Assembly (NCBI GenBank): GCA_002420085.1
Contig: DIHI01000080.1
Coordinates: forward strand, 15,279 to 36,349
Reading direction: 5' to 3'
Origin: Lysobacterales bacterium UBA5700
GTDB taxonomy: Bacteria; Pseudomonadota; Gammaproteobacteria; Xanthomonadales; Xanthomonadaceae
Length of the DNA stretch: 21,071 bases
The translations under genes and the position numbers were made by a program. The notes beneath the pieces were generated by a model, which was not told the DNA's origin, searched no databases, and was given only the letters and a program-made list of their open reading frames with translations. Shown here one piece after another: positions 1 to 6,631 of this stretch; positions within the stretch are counted from its first letter, which is position 1; the number at the start of each line of letters is the position of its first letter.

Positions 1-35
1 AAGCCGCGCAGCGCCGGTGAATTAAGACGTTAACC
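1..35 (+). other. Possible right half of an integron attC site
   Basis: The first 35 bases end in GTTAACC (29-35), preceded by an L'-like GAATTAAG (19-26). This layout resembles the 3' half of an attC recombination site, whose R' core is GTTRRRY; here one core position deviates. The next ORF begins five bases later, as is usual in gene cassettes. The left half of the site would lie outside the window. The call rests mainly on complementarity with the sequence at 364-384, so it is tentative. Confidence 0.3.
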
Positions 36-39
36 ATGT

Positions 40-369
40 ATGGGCGTGACTCACGAGCAAAAGATTGCGAGGATAAAAAGGCTAGTTTCGGCTGCTAGGG
101 CTGTTGTATCAGGACAGGTCGGGTTCACTGTCGGGGCTTTTACAATTTCTAATAAGTTATTTTGGCTTGGTCGCGACTGGGAAGAAAAATATAATGTATT
201 TAAAGAGTATCGGTCAGCCTTACCATTAGAATTGCCCGTCGGGACCGAGCGCTTAAAGTGGAATCTTGATCGAATTTTGGAATTTGATCCAGTTTTGGCA
301 AAAATCGAATATCAATATCGGTCACGAATTCTTGAAGCATGTGTAGAAATCATCAAGCAACATGGTTAA
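40..369 (+). CDS. Hypothetical protein, AT-rich, cassette-like
   Basis: This is a 109-residue protein that I do not recognise. It begins MGVTHEQKIARIKRLV and ends in a basic/amphipathic stretch (ILEACVEIIKQHG). It has no signal peptide, clear membrane helix or catalytic motif. It looks like a small soluble, mostly helical protein with several aromatic residues (FWLGRDWEEKY near residues 41-51). Its base composition is much more AT-rich than every other gene here (codons such as AAA, ATT, TTA, GAA), which points to horizontal origin. The stop codon TAA (367-369) lies inside a GGTTAAC motif that could be the R'' core of an attC site, and the start lies just after a GTTAACC motif, as in integron gene cassettes. 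No obvious Shine-Dalgarno sequence precedes the ATG, which is also common in cassettes. Function unknown. Confidence 0.6.
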   Translation: MGVTHEQKIARIKRLVSAARAVVSGQVGFTVGAFTISNKLFWLGRDWEEKYNVFKEYRSALPLELPVGTERLKWNLDRILEFDPVLAKIEYQYRSRILEACVEIIKQHG

Positions 370-385
370 CCAGCGCATTAACTTG
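364..385 (+). other. Possible left half of an attC site, truncated
   Basis: GGTTAAC (364-370) is the exact reverse complement of GTTAACC at 29-35. After a 5-base spacer, CATTAACTT (376-384) pairs with GAATTAAG (19-26) at about six of eight positions, with one extra base, which is the pattern of R''-L'' against L'-R' in attC sites. No matching L'-R' half is visible downstream, so the site would be truncated, possibly by the IS-like sequence that begins near 416. Confidence 0.3.
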
Positions 386-415
386 ACCACAAAAAACTCC
401 GCGCCTATCGCGGCT

Positions 416-480
416 TGAACCGCCCCGGAAATCGTGGAGGCTCCAACTCTTGAGAGAATGGAGCCATGAACAAGTGAAAG
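416..480 (+). mobile_element. Possible remnant of an IS3-family element end
   Basis: The segment starts with TGAACCGCCCCGG, which resembles terminal inverted repeats of some IS3-family elements as I recall them. It contains a stem GGCTCCA (439-445) / TGGAGCC (459-465), followed by ATGAACAAG, which resembles the start of IS3-family orfA, then an immediate TGA. No transposase follows, so at most about 60 bases of an element end remain. This is recognition from memory, not alignment. Confidence 0.3.
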
Positions 481-504
481 AGGTTTTCCCCGGTCGTGAA
501 ACCA

Positions 505-535
505 CCCCCTCGGACGTGCGATACGTCCGAGGGGG
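505..535 (-). terminator. Strong stem-loop after the NatAB operon
   Basis: A perfect 13-bp inverted repeat (505-517 and 523-535) with a 5-base loop sits 8 bases past the stop codon of the minus-strand permease gene. It is GC-rich with no clear U-tract on either strand (TGGTTT follows on the minus strand). It probably acts as a terminator or 3' end stabiliser. Confidence 0.6.
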
Positions 536-543
536 GATGGCGG

Positions 544-1725
544 TCAGCTTGAGATCGCCAGTTTTTCCCGGTGGTACAGGCGGGCGGCGATCAGCCAGAG
601 CAGGGCGCCGAGCCCCAGGCCACAGGCCAGGTACAGGCTCCACTCCTGGGCGGTGACGCCTTCGCCGCGAGCGATGCGCATGATCATCTGGTTCTGGGCG
701 AGGAAGGGTACGGCGAACATCCACAGTTGGTTCTTGACCGGGCTGACCAGCAGGGCGACGGTCGGGATGATCGGCAGCAGCATCAGTACGCTCATGTAGC
801 TCTGTGCTTCCTTGACCGATTTGACACTGGCCGAGATCAGGGTCAGCAGGGTGGTTCCGATCAGCACCATCGGCAGCAGGGTGACCAGCAGGGACAGGAT
901 GGCGCTCGGCGAGACATCGGTCTTGATCCGGACATTCGGGCCGTAGTCGAAACTCAGCTTGAAGGCGATCAGGATCAGGGCCAGGCCGATCAGGCCGAAC
1001 GCGCAGGCGGCGGCGATCTTGCCGCTCATGATCGCGCCACGCGCGGCCGGGGTGGCCAGCAGGGGTTCGAGCGACTGCCGCTCGCGCTCACCGGCGGTCA
1101 CGTCGATGACCAGGTAGGCACCACCGAGGAAGGCGAACAGGATCAGCAGGTAGCTCAGCATGCCGCCGACGATCTGGCCGGTGCGTGCTTCCGGGGTGGC
1201 GAGATCGCGATCGGCGATGCGCACGGCGGTGGCGGTGCCGGGATCGATGCCACGTGCCACCAGACGCAGGGCGCCGACTTCCCGCGAATAGGCTTCCAGC
1301 AGGCTGTACAGCCGACTGCGCACCACGCCGGTGTCCTGCCGCGAGCTGTCGAGCAGCACCTCGACCCGTGCGCTGCGACCGGCCCGCCAGGCTTCCGGGT
1401 AGTCGGCGCCGATCAGCAGGATCAGATCGTTCTCCTGGGCGATGATCCGGGCTTCGGGGTCATCCGGTGCCGGCAGGACATCGACGTTGCGGGTGGCGAG
1501 CCAGGCGATCAGGTTGGGCGCGTGTTCGGCGCCGACCACGGGCAGTTCCAGCGGTTTTTCCATCTGGGTGGTCAAGCGCTTCTCGGCCAGGGTGCCGACG
1601 CCGAGCAGCAGGGCCGGCATCAGCAGCGGGCCCATCAGCAGGGAGAGCATCACGGTGCGGCGGTCGCGGAACAGATCGATCAGTTCCTTGAGCATCACCG
1701 TCCAAACGGTGGTCATCGTATTCAT
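544..1725 (-). CDS. natB: ABC-2 type export permease, NatB-like
   Basis: This 393-residue protein is the membrane subunit of an ABC exporter of the NatB/ABC-2 type. NatAB of Bacillus exports Na+, but the substrate here cannot be read from sequence. Hydrophobic segments lie at about residues 24-44, 186-208, 236-258, 275-300, 308-328 and 362-383. A large extracytoplasmic domain (about 50-180) lies between the first two. The motif GERERQSLEPLL (212-223), just after the second membrane segment, is characteristic of the NatB family. The start at 1725 (MNTMTTVWTVMLKEL) overlaps the stop of the upstream ATPase gene by four bases (ATGA), which implies translational coupling. A longer in-frame start exists, but it would put an arginine-rich, out-of-family extension inside the ATPase gene. 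Confidence 0.88.
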   Translation of the reverse strand: MNTMTTVWTVMLKELIDLFRDRRTVMLSLLMGPLLMPALLLGVGTLAEKRLTTQMEKPLELPVVGAEHAPNLIAWLATRNVDVLPAPDDPEARIIAQENDLILLIGADYPEAWRAGRSARVEVLLDSSRQDTGVVRSRLYSLLEAYSREVGALRLVARGIDPGTATAVRIADRDLATPEARTGQIVGGMLSYLLILFAFLGGAYLVIDVTAGERERQSLEPLLATPAARGAIMSGKIAAACAFGLIGLALILIAFKLSFDYGPNVRIKTDVSPSAILSLLVTLLPMVLIGTTLLTLISASVKSVKEAQSYMSVLMLLPIIPTVALLVSPVKNQLWMFAVPFLAQNQMIMRIARGEGVTAQEWSLYLACGLGLGALLWLIAARLYHREKLAISS

Positions 1726-2468
1726 GCCTGCAAACCCTCTTCCGAACCGATTGCCTTGACGAAGGCGTCTTCGAGATTGTTGGCGCCGGTCTGGGCGACC
1801 AGTTCGTCGGCGCTGCCGGCGGCGACCACGCGACCGTGGGCGATCACCACGATGCGATCGCACAGGGCGGCGACCTCCTGCATGATGTGGCTGGAGAAGA
1901 TCACGCACCGACCCTCGCGCTTGAGCTCCTGCAGGAAGCCGCGCATGGCACGGGTGGTCATCACATCGAGGCCATTGGTCGGTTCGTCGAGGATGACGTT
2001 GTTCGGGTCATGGACCAGGGCGCGGGCGATCGCGGTCTTGGTGCGCTGACCTTGCGAGAAGCCTTCGGTGCGACGATCGAGGATCTCGGCCATGTCGAGT
2101 GCCTGTGACAGACGCTGGATGCGTTCGCCGATCCGGGCTTCGGGCAGGCCATGCAGTCGGCCGAAGTAGGCGATGTTCTCGCGCGCGCTCAGTCGCTTGT
2201 AGATGCCGCGCGCGTCGGGCAATACGCCCAGTCGGCGGCGCACCGCTTCCGCGTCGCGCTGGACATCGAGTCCGTCGATGCGCACCTGGCCCTGTTCGGG
2301 GGTCATCAGGGTGTAGAGCATGCGCAGGGTGGTGGTCTTGCCGGCGCCATTGGGTCCGAGCAGGCCGGTGATCTGGCCGTCTTCGGCGCGAAAGCTCACG
2401 CCATCGACGGCCTTGATCGGCCCGGTCTTGCTCTTGAAGGTCTTGCGAAGATCGTGGGCTTCTATCAT
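1722..2468 (-). CDS. natA: ABC transporter ATP-binding protein, NatA-like
   Basis: This 248-residue cytoplasmic ATPase powers the exporter encoded immediately downstream. Walker A is GPNGAGKT (38-45), the signature FSQGQ is at 137-141 (a variant of LSGGQ usual for NatA-type ATPases), Walker B is VILDEP (158-163), the D-loop GLD follows, and the switch histidine is in SSH. GVLPDARGIYKRLSARENI (81-99) is typical of the NatA/CcmA-like subfamily. The start at 2468 (MIEAHDLRKTF) matches the usual family N-terminus; the reading frame stays open far upstream, but that part is arginine/proline-rich and not protein-like. The last codons overlap the permease start (ATGA). The 110 bases upstream separate it from the hydrolase gene, so it probably has its own promoter. 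Confidence 0.92.
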   Translation of the reverse strand: MIEAHDLRKTFKSKTGPIKAVDGVSFRAEDGQITGLLGPNGAGKTTTLRMLYTLMTPEQGQVRIDGLDVQRDAEAVRRRLGVLPDARGIYKRLSARENIAYFGRLHGLPEARIGERIQRLSQALDMAEILDRRTEGFSQGQRTKTAIARALVHDPNNVILDEPTNGLDVMTTRAMRGFLQELKREGRCVIFSSHIMQEVAALCDRIVVIAHGRVVAAGSADELVAQTGANNLEDAFVKAIGSEEGLQA

Positions 2469-2483
2469 GGTCTTGGCCGAGAA

Positions 2484-2503
2484 TTGGGGATTGGGAATCG
2501 GGC
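2484..2503. repeat. Short GGGATTG-type direct repeat
   Basis: Just upstream of the ATPase gene the plus strand reads TTGGGGATTGGGAATCGGG, a degenerate 7-base tandem motif. Similar GGGATTG repeats are, as I recall, common between genes in Xanthomonadaceae. Too short to assign a function. Confidence 0.4.
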
Positions 2504-2531
2504 GTGGTCGGGTGCGAGCGCAGCCAGGGAC

Positions 2532-2567
2532 GGGCCGGGAGTGGACATGTGTTCTACTCCCGAGCCC
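2532..2567 (-). terminator. Stem-loop after the hydrolase gene
   Basis: GGGC-CGGGAGT (2532-2542) pairs with ACTCCCG-A-GCCC (2556-2567), an 11-bp stem with one bulged base and a 13-base loop. It lies 12 bases past the hydrolase stop, where a terminator would be expected. There is no U-tract, so this is tentative. Confidence 0.35.
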
Positions 2568-2578
2568 ATTGCCGGCGG

Positions 2579-4078
2579 TCAGGGTTCCCAACCGTAGAAC
2601 GCGACGAACGGAGGGGGTGCGCGCAGTGCATCCAGGCAACCGGCGTCGAGCGCATTCGGATCGGGTCGGTCGAGGAACTGGGCGAGCAGGCGCGGCAGGC
2701 AGCCAGTGGCGAAGATCGCGTGACCCTGGCCCTTGAGCACCAGGTGACGGGCCTGATTCAGGTGCTTGGCCACGGCATCGCCGTAGCGTGGCGGGGTGAC
2801 CGGATCGAGTTCGCCGGACAGCAGCAACACCGGTGTGTCGCCGGTCAGCGGTTGTCGGAACGCCGGGTCGCGCACGCCGCGCGGCCAGACTTCGCATTGC
2901 GACCGGGAAAAACCGATCAGCTCGTTGCCGAGCACGGTGTTTTCGTCGGCCGGGTCGGCGACCAGTTCGTCGGCATCCTCGTTGCACATCACCGACAACT
3001 GCATGCCGTGATGGATCTGCTCGCCGAGCGAGCCCATGATCAGCCGGGCCTGGGCCATCAGTGGCTCGTAGCGTCCGGCGGCAGCTTCGCTCAGGGTCAG
3101 CGGCAGGGTCGAGGCGGTGTTCGGGGCGTAGGAGAACATCCGCGCCACGCCAACCAGGTGACCGCGTGCGAAACGTTCGCGGCGTAGTTCACCGCTGGTC
3201 GGGTCGCGGTATTCGACGTCCGGTCCTTCTTCGATCGCCAGCAGCGTGTCGAGGTGTTCGCGCGGGTCGCCGAGGCGGTCGAGGCATTCGGGTACCGACC
3301 GACAGCGCTCGAAGTGCATGTCCAGCGCGGCTTCCAGATTGCGGGCATGCTCGGCACCCAGCACCAGGTCGTTCGGCACCACGCCATCGAGCACCACGGT
3401 TCGGGTGTGTTGCGGATAACGCCGGGCATAGTGCTGGGCGACCCGGGTGCCGTAGCTGACGCCGATCAGATTGATCCGTTCGGCGGCGAGTGCGGCCCGC
3501 ACGGTGTCGAGATCGTCGATCGCTTCCCCGGTGCCGTAGAAGCGCAGATCGGCCTGTTCGGACAGGGCATCCCGGCACTGTTCGGCAAAACTGCGCATGG
3601 CAGCTTCGGACGGTGGATCGGCCTCGTCGAACGCGGCCGGTCGGCCCTCGGCATCGCGGCAGACCAGCGGATGGGAGCCGCCGGTGCCGCGCTGATCGAC
3701 CAGGATGACGTGGCGGCGCTTGCGAATCTCATCGAGCGCGCGTGCCGATGCGACGAAGGCATCGCGTGCCGCCTGACCCGGTCCGCCGGCCAGCATGAAC
3801 ACCGGATCGGGTTCGGCTTCGCCGCGTGCCGGCAACCAGGCGATGGCGAGATCGATCTGGCGACCATCCGGCGCGGCACGATTCTCGGCGACCGACAGGC
3901 TGGCACACTGTGCCTCGATGGCGGTGGCGGCGAACGCCGGGGCGAGCGTGCAGGGTTGGAAGTCGAGGTTGCCGAGCGTGCGTGCCTGGCCATCGCTGGC
4001 GATCAGGACGGTCAGCAGGAGCAGCCAGACCGGCAGGCGCGACGGTCGGCAGAGTGAAGACGGGCGGAATCTGTTCAT
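2579..4078 (-). CDS. Secreted alpha/beta hydrolase, S33/TAP-like peptidase
   Basis: This 499-residue protein has a signal peptide (basic start, hydrophobic LPVWLLLLTVLIAS, probable cleavage after GQA at residue 32), so it is exported. The alpha/beta-hydrolase fold carries an oxyanion-loop motif LAGGPG (96-101), VDQRGTGGS (127-135), the nucleophile elbow GVSYGT (Ser208), the acid SGELDPVTPP (Asp425) and the base GQGHAI (His453). The C-terminal part looks like the TAP-like domain of Streptomyces tripeptidyl aminopeptidases (peptidase family S33). Several cysteines (for example 43, 58, 140, 168, 259, 265, 365, 395, 460, 481) fit a disulfide-bonded periplasmic enzyme. A peptidase releasing N-terminal residues is likely, but esterase activity cannot be excluded. 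The ATG at 4078 overlaps the stop of the XRE regulator by four bases, so the gene is coupled to a regulator operon. Confidence 0.88.
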   Translation of the reverse strand: MNRFRPSSLCRPSRLPVWLLLLTVLIASDGQARTLGNLDFQPCTLAPAFAATAIEAQCASLSVAENRAAPDGRQIDLAIAWLPARGEAEPDPVFMLAGGPGQAARDAFVASARALDEIRKRRHVILVDQRGTGGSHPLVCRDAEGRPAAFDEADPPSEAAMRSFAEQCRDALSEQADLRFYGTGEAIDDLDTVRAALAAERINLIGVSYGTRVAQHYARRYPQHTRTVVLDGVVPNDLVLGAEHARNLEAALDMHFERCRSVPECLDRLGDPREHLDTLLAIEEGPDVEYRDPTSGELRRERFARGHLVGVARMFSYAPNTASTLPLTLSEAAAGRYEPLMAQARLIMGSLGEQIHHGMQLSVMCNEDADELVADPADENTVLGNELIGFSRSQCEVWPRGVRDPAFRQPLTGDTPVLLLSGELDPVTPPRYGDAVAKHLNQARHLVLKGQGHAIFATGCLPRLLAQFLDRPDPNALDAGCLDALRAPPPFVAFYGWEP

Positions 4079-4275
4079 GCGGTGTCCTCGGTGAAGAAAA
4101 CGGCTTCGATGCTCGACCCGAACTCGCGCGCCAGTTTGAAGGCGAGCGGCAGGCTCGGGTCGTACTTGTCGGTTTCGATGGCATTGATGGTCTGTCTGGA
4201 AACCCCCAGACGTTCGGCCAAGGCCGCTTGTGACCAGCCGCGTGCCTCGCGCAACTCGCGCACCCGGCTCTTCAT
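4075..4275 (-). CDS. XRE-family helix-turn-helix regulator
   Basis: This 66-residue protein is essentially one HTH_3/Cro-C1 domain: MKSRVRELREARGWSQAALA, then ERLGVSRQTINAIE as the helix-turn-helix (about 15-34), followed by YDPSLPLAFKLAREF and a short acidic tail. It belongs to the small, single-domain group that includes YozG/YgzD-like regulators. Such regulators usually sit beside a small membrane protein, as here. It overlaps the upstream membrane gene and the downstream hydrolase gene by four bases each (ATGA). The twin inverted repeats at 4686-4745 are its most likely operators, giving autoregulation; this is inference. A longer in-frame start (4341) would fall inside the membrane gene and adds a proline-rich segment unlike the family. 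Confidence 0.9.
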   Translation of the reverse strand: MKSRVRELREARGWSQAALAERLGVSRQTINAIETDKYDPSLPLAFKLAREFGSSIEAVFFTEDTA

Positions 4276-4673
4276 CGGTAGCGCCGTCCGACCCACTGGC
4301 GGGTGAGGCCGTAGGCCAGCCACAGGGCCGGGAAGGTCCAAGCCAGCACCGCCTGACCGCTGGGAGCGATCAGGTCGGCCATGGCCAGCAGGGACAGGGT
4401 CAACGCGGCCAGACCGATCGCCAGTGAACTGATCGCGATCGCTTCGAGATCGATCCGGCGCTGCATTTCATCGCGTGCCAGCACGCCGCGCACCACGATC
4501 CGGATCAGCCACACGATCGCCGGCACCGGCAGCAGGGCGACCGCCACCCGCAGCGCCATGTGGGCTTCGGCCAGCGGTTGTTCGAGCAGCCAGGCCGCCA
4601 GGTAGACCGAGCCCAGATAGCACAGCCCGGAAAGCAGGAAGGATCGGCGATCGGCAGGGGTGGGGCAGGGCAC
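4272..4673 (-). CDS. Small four-helix membrane protein paired with XRE regulator
   Basis: This is a 133-residue integral membrane protein with four hydrophobic segments (about residues 13-31, 41-63, 78-100 and 108-124). A conserved-looking cytoplasmic loop, ARDEMQRRIDLEA, lies between the second and third. Proteins of this shape with an RDExQRRI loop are often encoded next to small XRE regulators in proteobacteria; their biochemical role is not established to my knowledge. I chose the GTG at 4673 because GGAG (4680-4683) lies six bases upstream. The GTG at 4685 is also in frame but directly abuts the operator-like palindrome. First gene of a three-gene operon (membrane protein, regulator, hydrolase). 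Confidence 0.75.
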   Translation of the reverse strand: MPCPTPADRRSFLLSGLCYLGSVYLAAWLLEQPLAEAHMALRVAVALLPVPAIVWLIRIVVRGVLARDEMQRRIDLEAIAISSLAIGLAALTLSLLAMADLIAPSGQAVLAWTFPALWLAYGLTRQWVGRRYR

Positions 4674-4685
4674 GACGCACTCCAC

Positions 4686-4745
4686 ATGTCAACAATGCTT
4701 GACATGGTGGCGGGAGTGCTGGTGAATGTCAAGTGTGCTTTACAT
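4686..4745 (-). promoter_or_regulatory. Promoter with two matching inverted-repeat operators
   Basis: ATGTCAA-N6-TTGACAT (4686-4705) and ATGTCAA-N6-TTTACAT (4726-4745) are two copies of one palindrome with centres 40 bp apart. On the minus strand the outer copy contains a perfect -35 TTGACA (4732-4727). A 17-base spacer leads to a weak -10 CACCAT (4709-4704), so the inner copy would cover the transcription start. This layout suits cooperative repression by the XRE protein encoded in the operon. The palindromes are seen directly; the regulator assignment is inference. Confidence 0.6.
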
Positions 4746-4765
4746 CCGACCGGTCACGGTCATAT

Positions 4766-5515
4766 TCATCTGGAGCTGACGTATTTCTCGCGTCGGATGC
4801 GCGGTACGGGCAGACCGGCGTTCTTCAGCGTCTCGAAGCAGGCATCGACCATGTTCGGATTGCCGCACAGGTAGGCGATGTCGCCCTCGGGGTCGGGTGC
4901 CAGTGCCGACAGGTGATCCTGGACATAGCCCTTGCGATCGTCGGGCCGTGCGACATCCGGCATCACCCGGCTGAAACAGGCGATGAAGCGGAATCCGGGG
5001 GTGGTTTCGGCGAACCGGACGAACTCGGCGCCGTACAGCAGTTCGTCCGGGGATCGGGCGCCGAACAGCAGGATGACCTCGCAGCCGCGATCGACGATTG
5101 CCCGACGCAGTGAAGGCAGCATCGCACGATAGGGCGTGACGCCGGTGCCGGTAGCGATCAGCAGATAGCGCCGATTGTGGTCGCTCGGCATCAGGCAGAA
5201 GCGACCGAACGGACCACTGGCCTCGATCGTGTCGCCCTCGGCGAGTCCGGCGAACAGTTCGGTGGCGGCGCCTCCGGAGACATAGCTGACCGCGATCTCG
5301 ATGGGGTCGGCCAGGTCGGCAGTGCCGTCGCGGACGGTAGCGATCGAGTAGCTGCGCTTGGTCGGCTTGCCATCGGCATAGCTGAAATGCACCTGGAGAA
5401 ACTGTCCGGGGATGAAGTCCAGGGCCGAGCCGTCGGCGCGCACGAAGGCCAGGTGACGGACACTGGCGGCCAGCATGTGCGAAGCGACCAGCTTGAGCGG
5501 GAAATGTTCGGGCAC
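4766..5515 (-). CDS. fpr: Ferredoxin/flavodoxin-NADP+ reductase
   Basis: This 249-residue flavoprotein transfers electrons between NADPH and ferredoxin or flavodoxin in the cytoplasm. The N-terminal half is an FAD-binding barrel with the RSYS motif (54-57) and GPFGRF (101-106). The C-terminal half is an NADP-binding domain with ATGTGVTPYRAML (121-133), FGARSPDELLY (151-161) and CGNPNMVD (217-224). The end REKYVSSR places a tyrosine near the flavin ring, as in bacterial Fpr-type enzymes. I placed the start at the GTG at 5515 because GGAG stands six bases upstream and the protein then begins VPEHFPLKLV. A start at 5593 would add a Pro/Ala-rich extension. It is divergent from the yadGH-sulP operon. 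The oxidoreductase at 9247 also uses ferredoxin, but nothing here proves that the two work together. Confidence 0.88.
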   Translation of the reverse strand: MPEHFPLKLVASHMLAASVRHLAFVRADGSALDFIPGQFLQVHFSYADGKPTKRSYSIATVRDGTADLADPIEIAVSYVSGGAATELFAGLAEGDTIEASGPFGRFCLMPSDHNRRYLLIATGTGVTPYRAMLPSLRRAIVDRGCEVILLFGARSPDELLYGAEFVRFAETTPGFRFIACFSRVMPDVARPDDRKGYVQDHLSALAPDPEGDIAYLCGNPNMVDACFETLKNAGLPVPRIRREKYVSSR

Positions 5516-5634
5516 GATGACTCCGGGAGGTAGCGTGGCTGCAATTGGAGAAGGCCATCCGACCGCAGCAGGCACGGCCGGGGTCACCGGCATCCGGTGC
5601 CTTGCCGCTGCGCCGTGGACCGATGGCCGACAGA

Positions 5635-5640
5635 TATACT
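5635..5640 (+). promoter_or_regulatory. Candidate -10 element for yadGH-sulP operon
   Basis: TATACT stands in the fpr/yadG divergent intergenic region, 55 bases before the yadG start. No convincing -35 is found at normal spacing (TTGCCG at 5602 is too far), so the promoter may need an activator. Confidence 0.35.
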
Positions 5641-5695
5641 AAAGCGCTCGCGCCCGGCCGTCCGCTCCCGCCCGGCCATCCGTACCGGAATGATC

Positions 5696-6631
5696 ATGAC
5701 CACCGCTCCCGCCCTGGAGGTCGAAGACCTTCGCAAGACCTACGACAATGGCACGGAAGCGCTCAAGGGCGTTTCGCTGTGCGTCGAGCCCGGTGACTTC
5801 TTCGCCCTGCTCGGTCCCAACGGGGCCGGAAAATCGACCCTGATCGGCATCGTCAGCTCCCTGGTCAATGCCAGCAGCGGCCGCATTTCGACCTTCGGCA
5901 TCGATCTCGCCCGGCAACGCCAGCGGGCCATGCAGATGATCGGTCTGGTGCCGCAGGAGATCAACTTCAATCTGTTCGAGAAGCCGATCGACATCCTGGT
6001 CAACTATGCCGGTTTCTACGGCGTGCCGCGTCGCGAGGCGATCGCGCGTGCCGAGCAGGAGCTGCGCTCGGCGCAACTGTGGGACAAGGCCCAGGGCATG
6101 AGTCGGATGTTGTCCGGCGGCATGAAGCGGCGACTGATGATTGCTCGGGCGATGATGACCCGGCCTGGGCTGCTGATCCTCGACGAGCCGACCGCCGGGG
6201 TCGATATCGAAATCCGCCGAGGCATGTGGAAGACCCTGCGCCGGATCAACGAGTCCGGCACCACCATCATCCTCACCACCCATTATCTCGAAGAGGCCGA
6301 GACCCTCTGTCGCAACCTGGCGATCATCGACCACGGCCGGATCATCGAGAACGGGCCGATGAAGAGCCTGCTCGCCAAGCTCGATATCGAGTCGTTCGTG
6401 CTCGATCTGGAAGCGCCGATCGGCGAGACCCTGCCAAGCCTGGACGATGTCCGGATCGTTGCGGTCGATGGCAGCACGCTGGAAGTGGAAATGCCACGCA
6501 CGATGACACTGAACCGGGTCTTCGAGGCCCTCGACCGATCGGGCATCCGGGTGCGCTCGATGCGCAACAAGGCCAACCGCCTGGAGGAACTGTTCCTCCG
6601 GCTGACCGGCGATGCCAGGGAGGCGGCATGA
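5696..6631 (+). CDS. yadG: ABC transporter ATP-binding protein, YadG-like
   Basis: This 311-residue ATPase has about the length of E. coli YadG (308), an ABC-2 exporter ATPase of unknown substrate. Walker A is GPNGAGKST (40-48), the Q-loop is at VPQE (about 87), the signature LSGGMKRR is at 139-146 (with M in place of Q, typical of YadG/DrrA-like ATPases), Walker B is LLILDEP (159-165) and the switch histidine is in TTHYLEEAE. The C-terminal 80 residues form the extra domain seen in this subfamily. The ATG at 5696 has GGA six bases upstream and is preferred over the in-frame ATG at 5690. The stop overlaps the permease start (ATGA). Confidence 0.92.
   Translation: MTTAPALEVEDLRKTYDNGTEALKGVSLCVEPGDFFALLGPNGAGKSTLIGIVSSLVNASSGRISTFGIDLARQRQRAMQMIGLVPQEINFNLFEKPIDILVNYAGFYGVPRREAIARAEQELRSAQLWDKAQGMSRMLSGGMKRRLMIARAMMTRPGLLILDEPTAGVDIEIRRGMWKTLRRINESGTTIILTTHYLEEAETLCRNLAIIDHGRIIENGPMKSLLAKLDIESFVLDLEAPIGETLPSLDDVRIVAVDGSTLEVEMPRTMTLNRVFEALDRSGIRVRSMRNKANRLEELFLRLTGDAREAA

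Noticed and set aside
571..2049. Long plus-strand ORF (492 codons) across the NatAB genes
   Set aside because: It is antisense to two clear ABC genes and its translation is Gln/Asp/His-rich low-complexity sequence, as expected from the opposite strand of high-GC coding DNA.
4766..5593. Longer start for the ferredoxin reductase at 5593
   Set aside because: The added 26 residues are Pro/Ala-rich and not typical of the family, while the GTG at 5515 has a good Shine-Dalgarno site.
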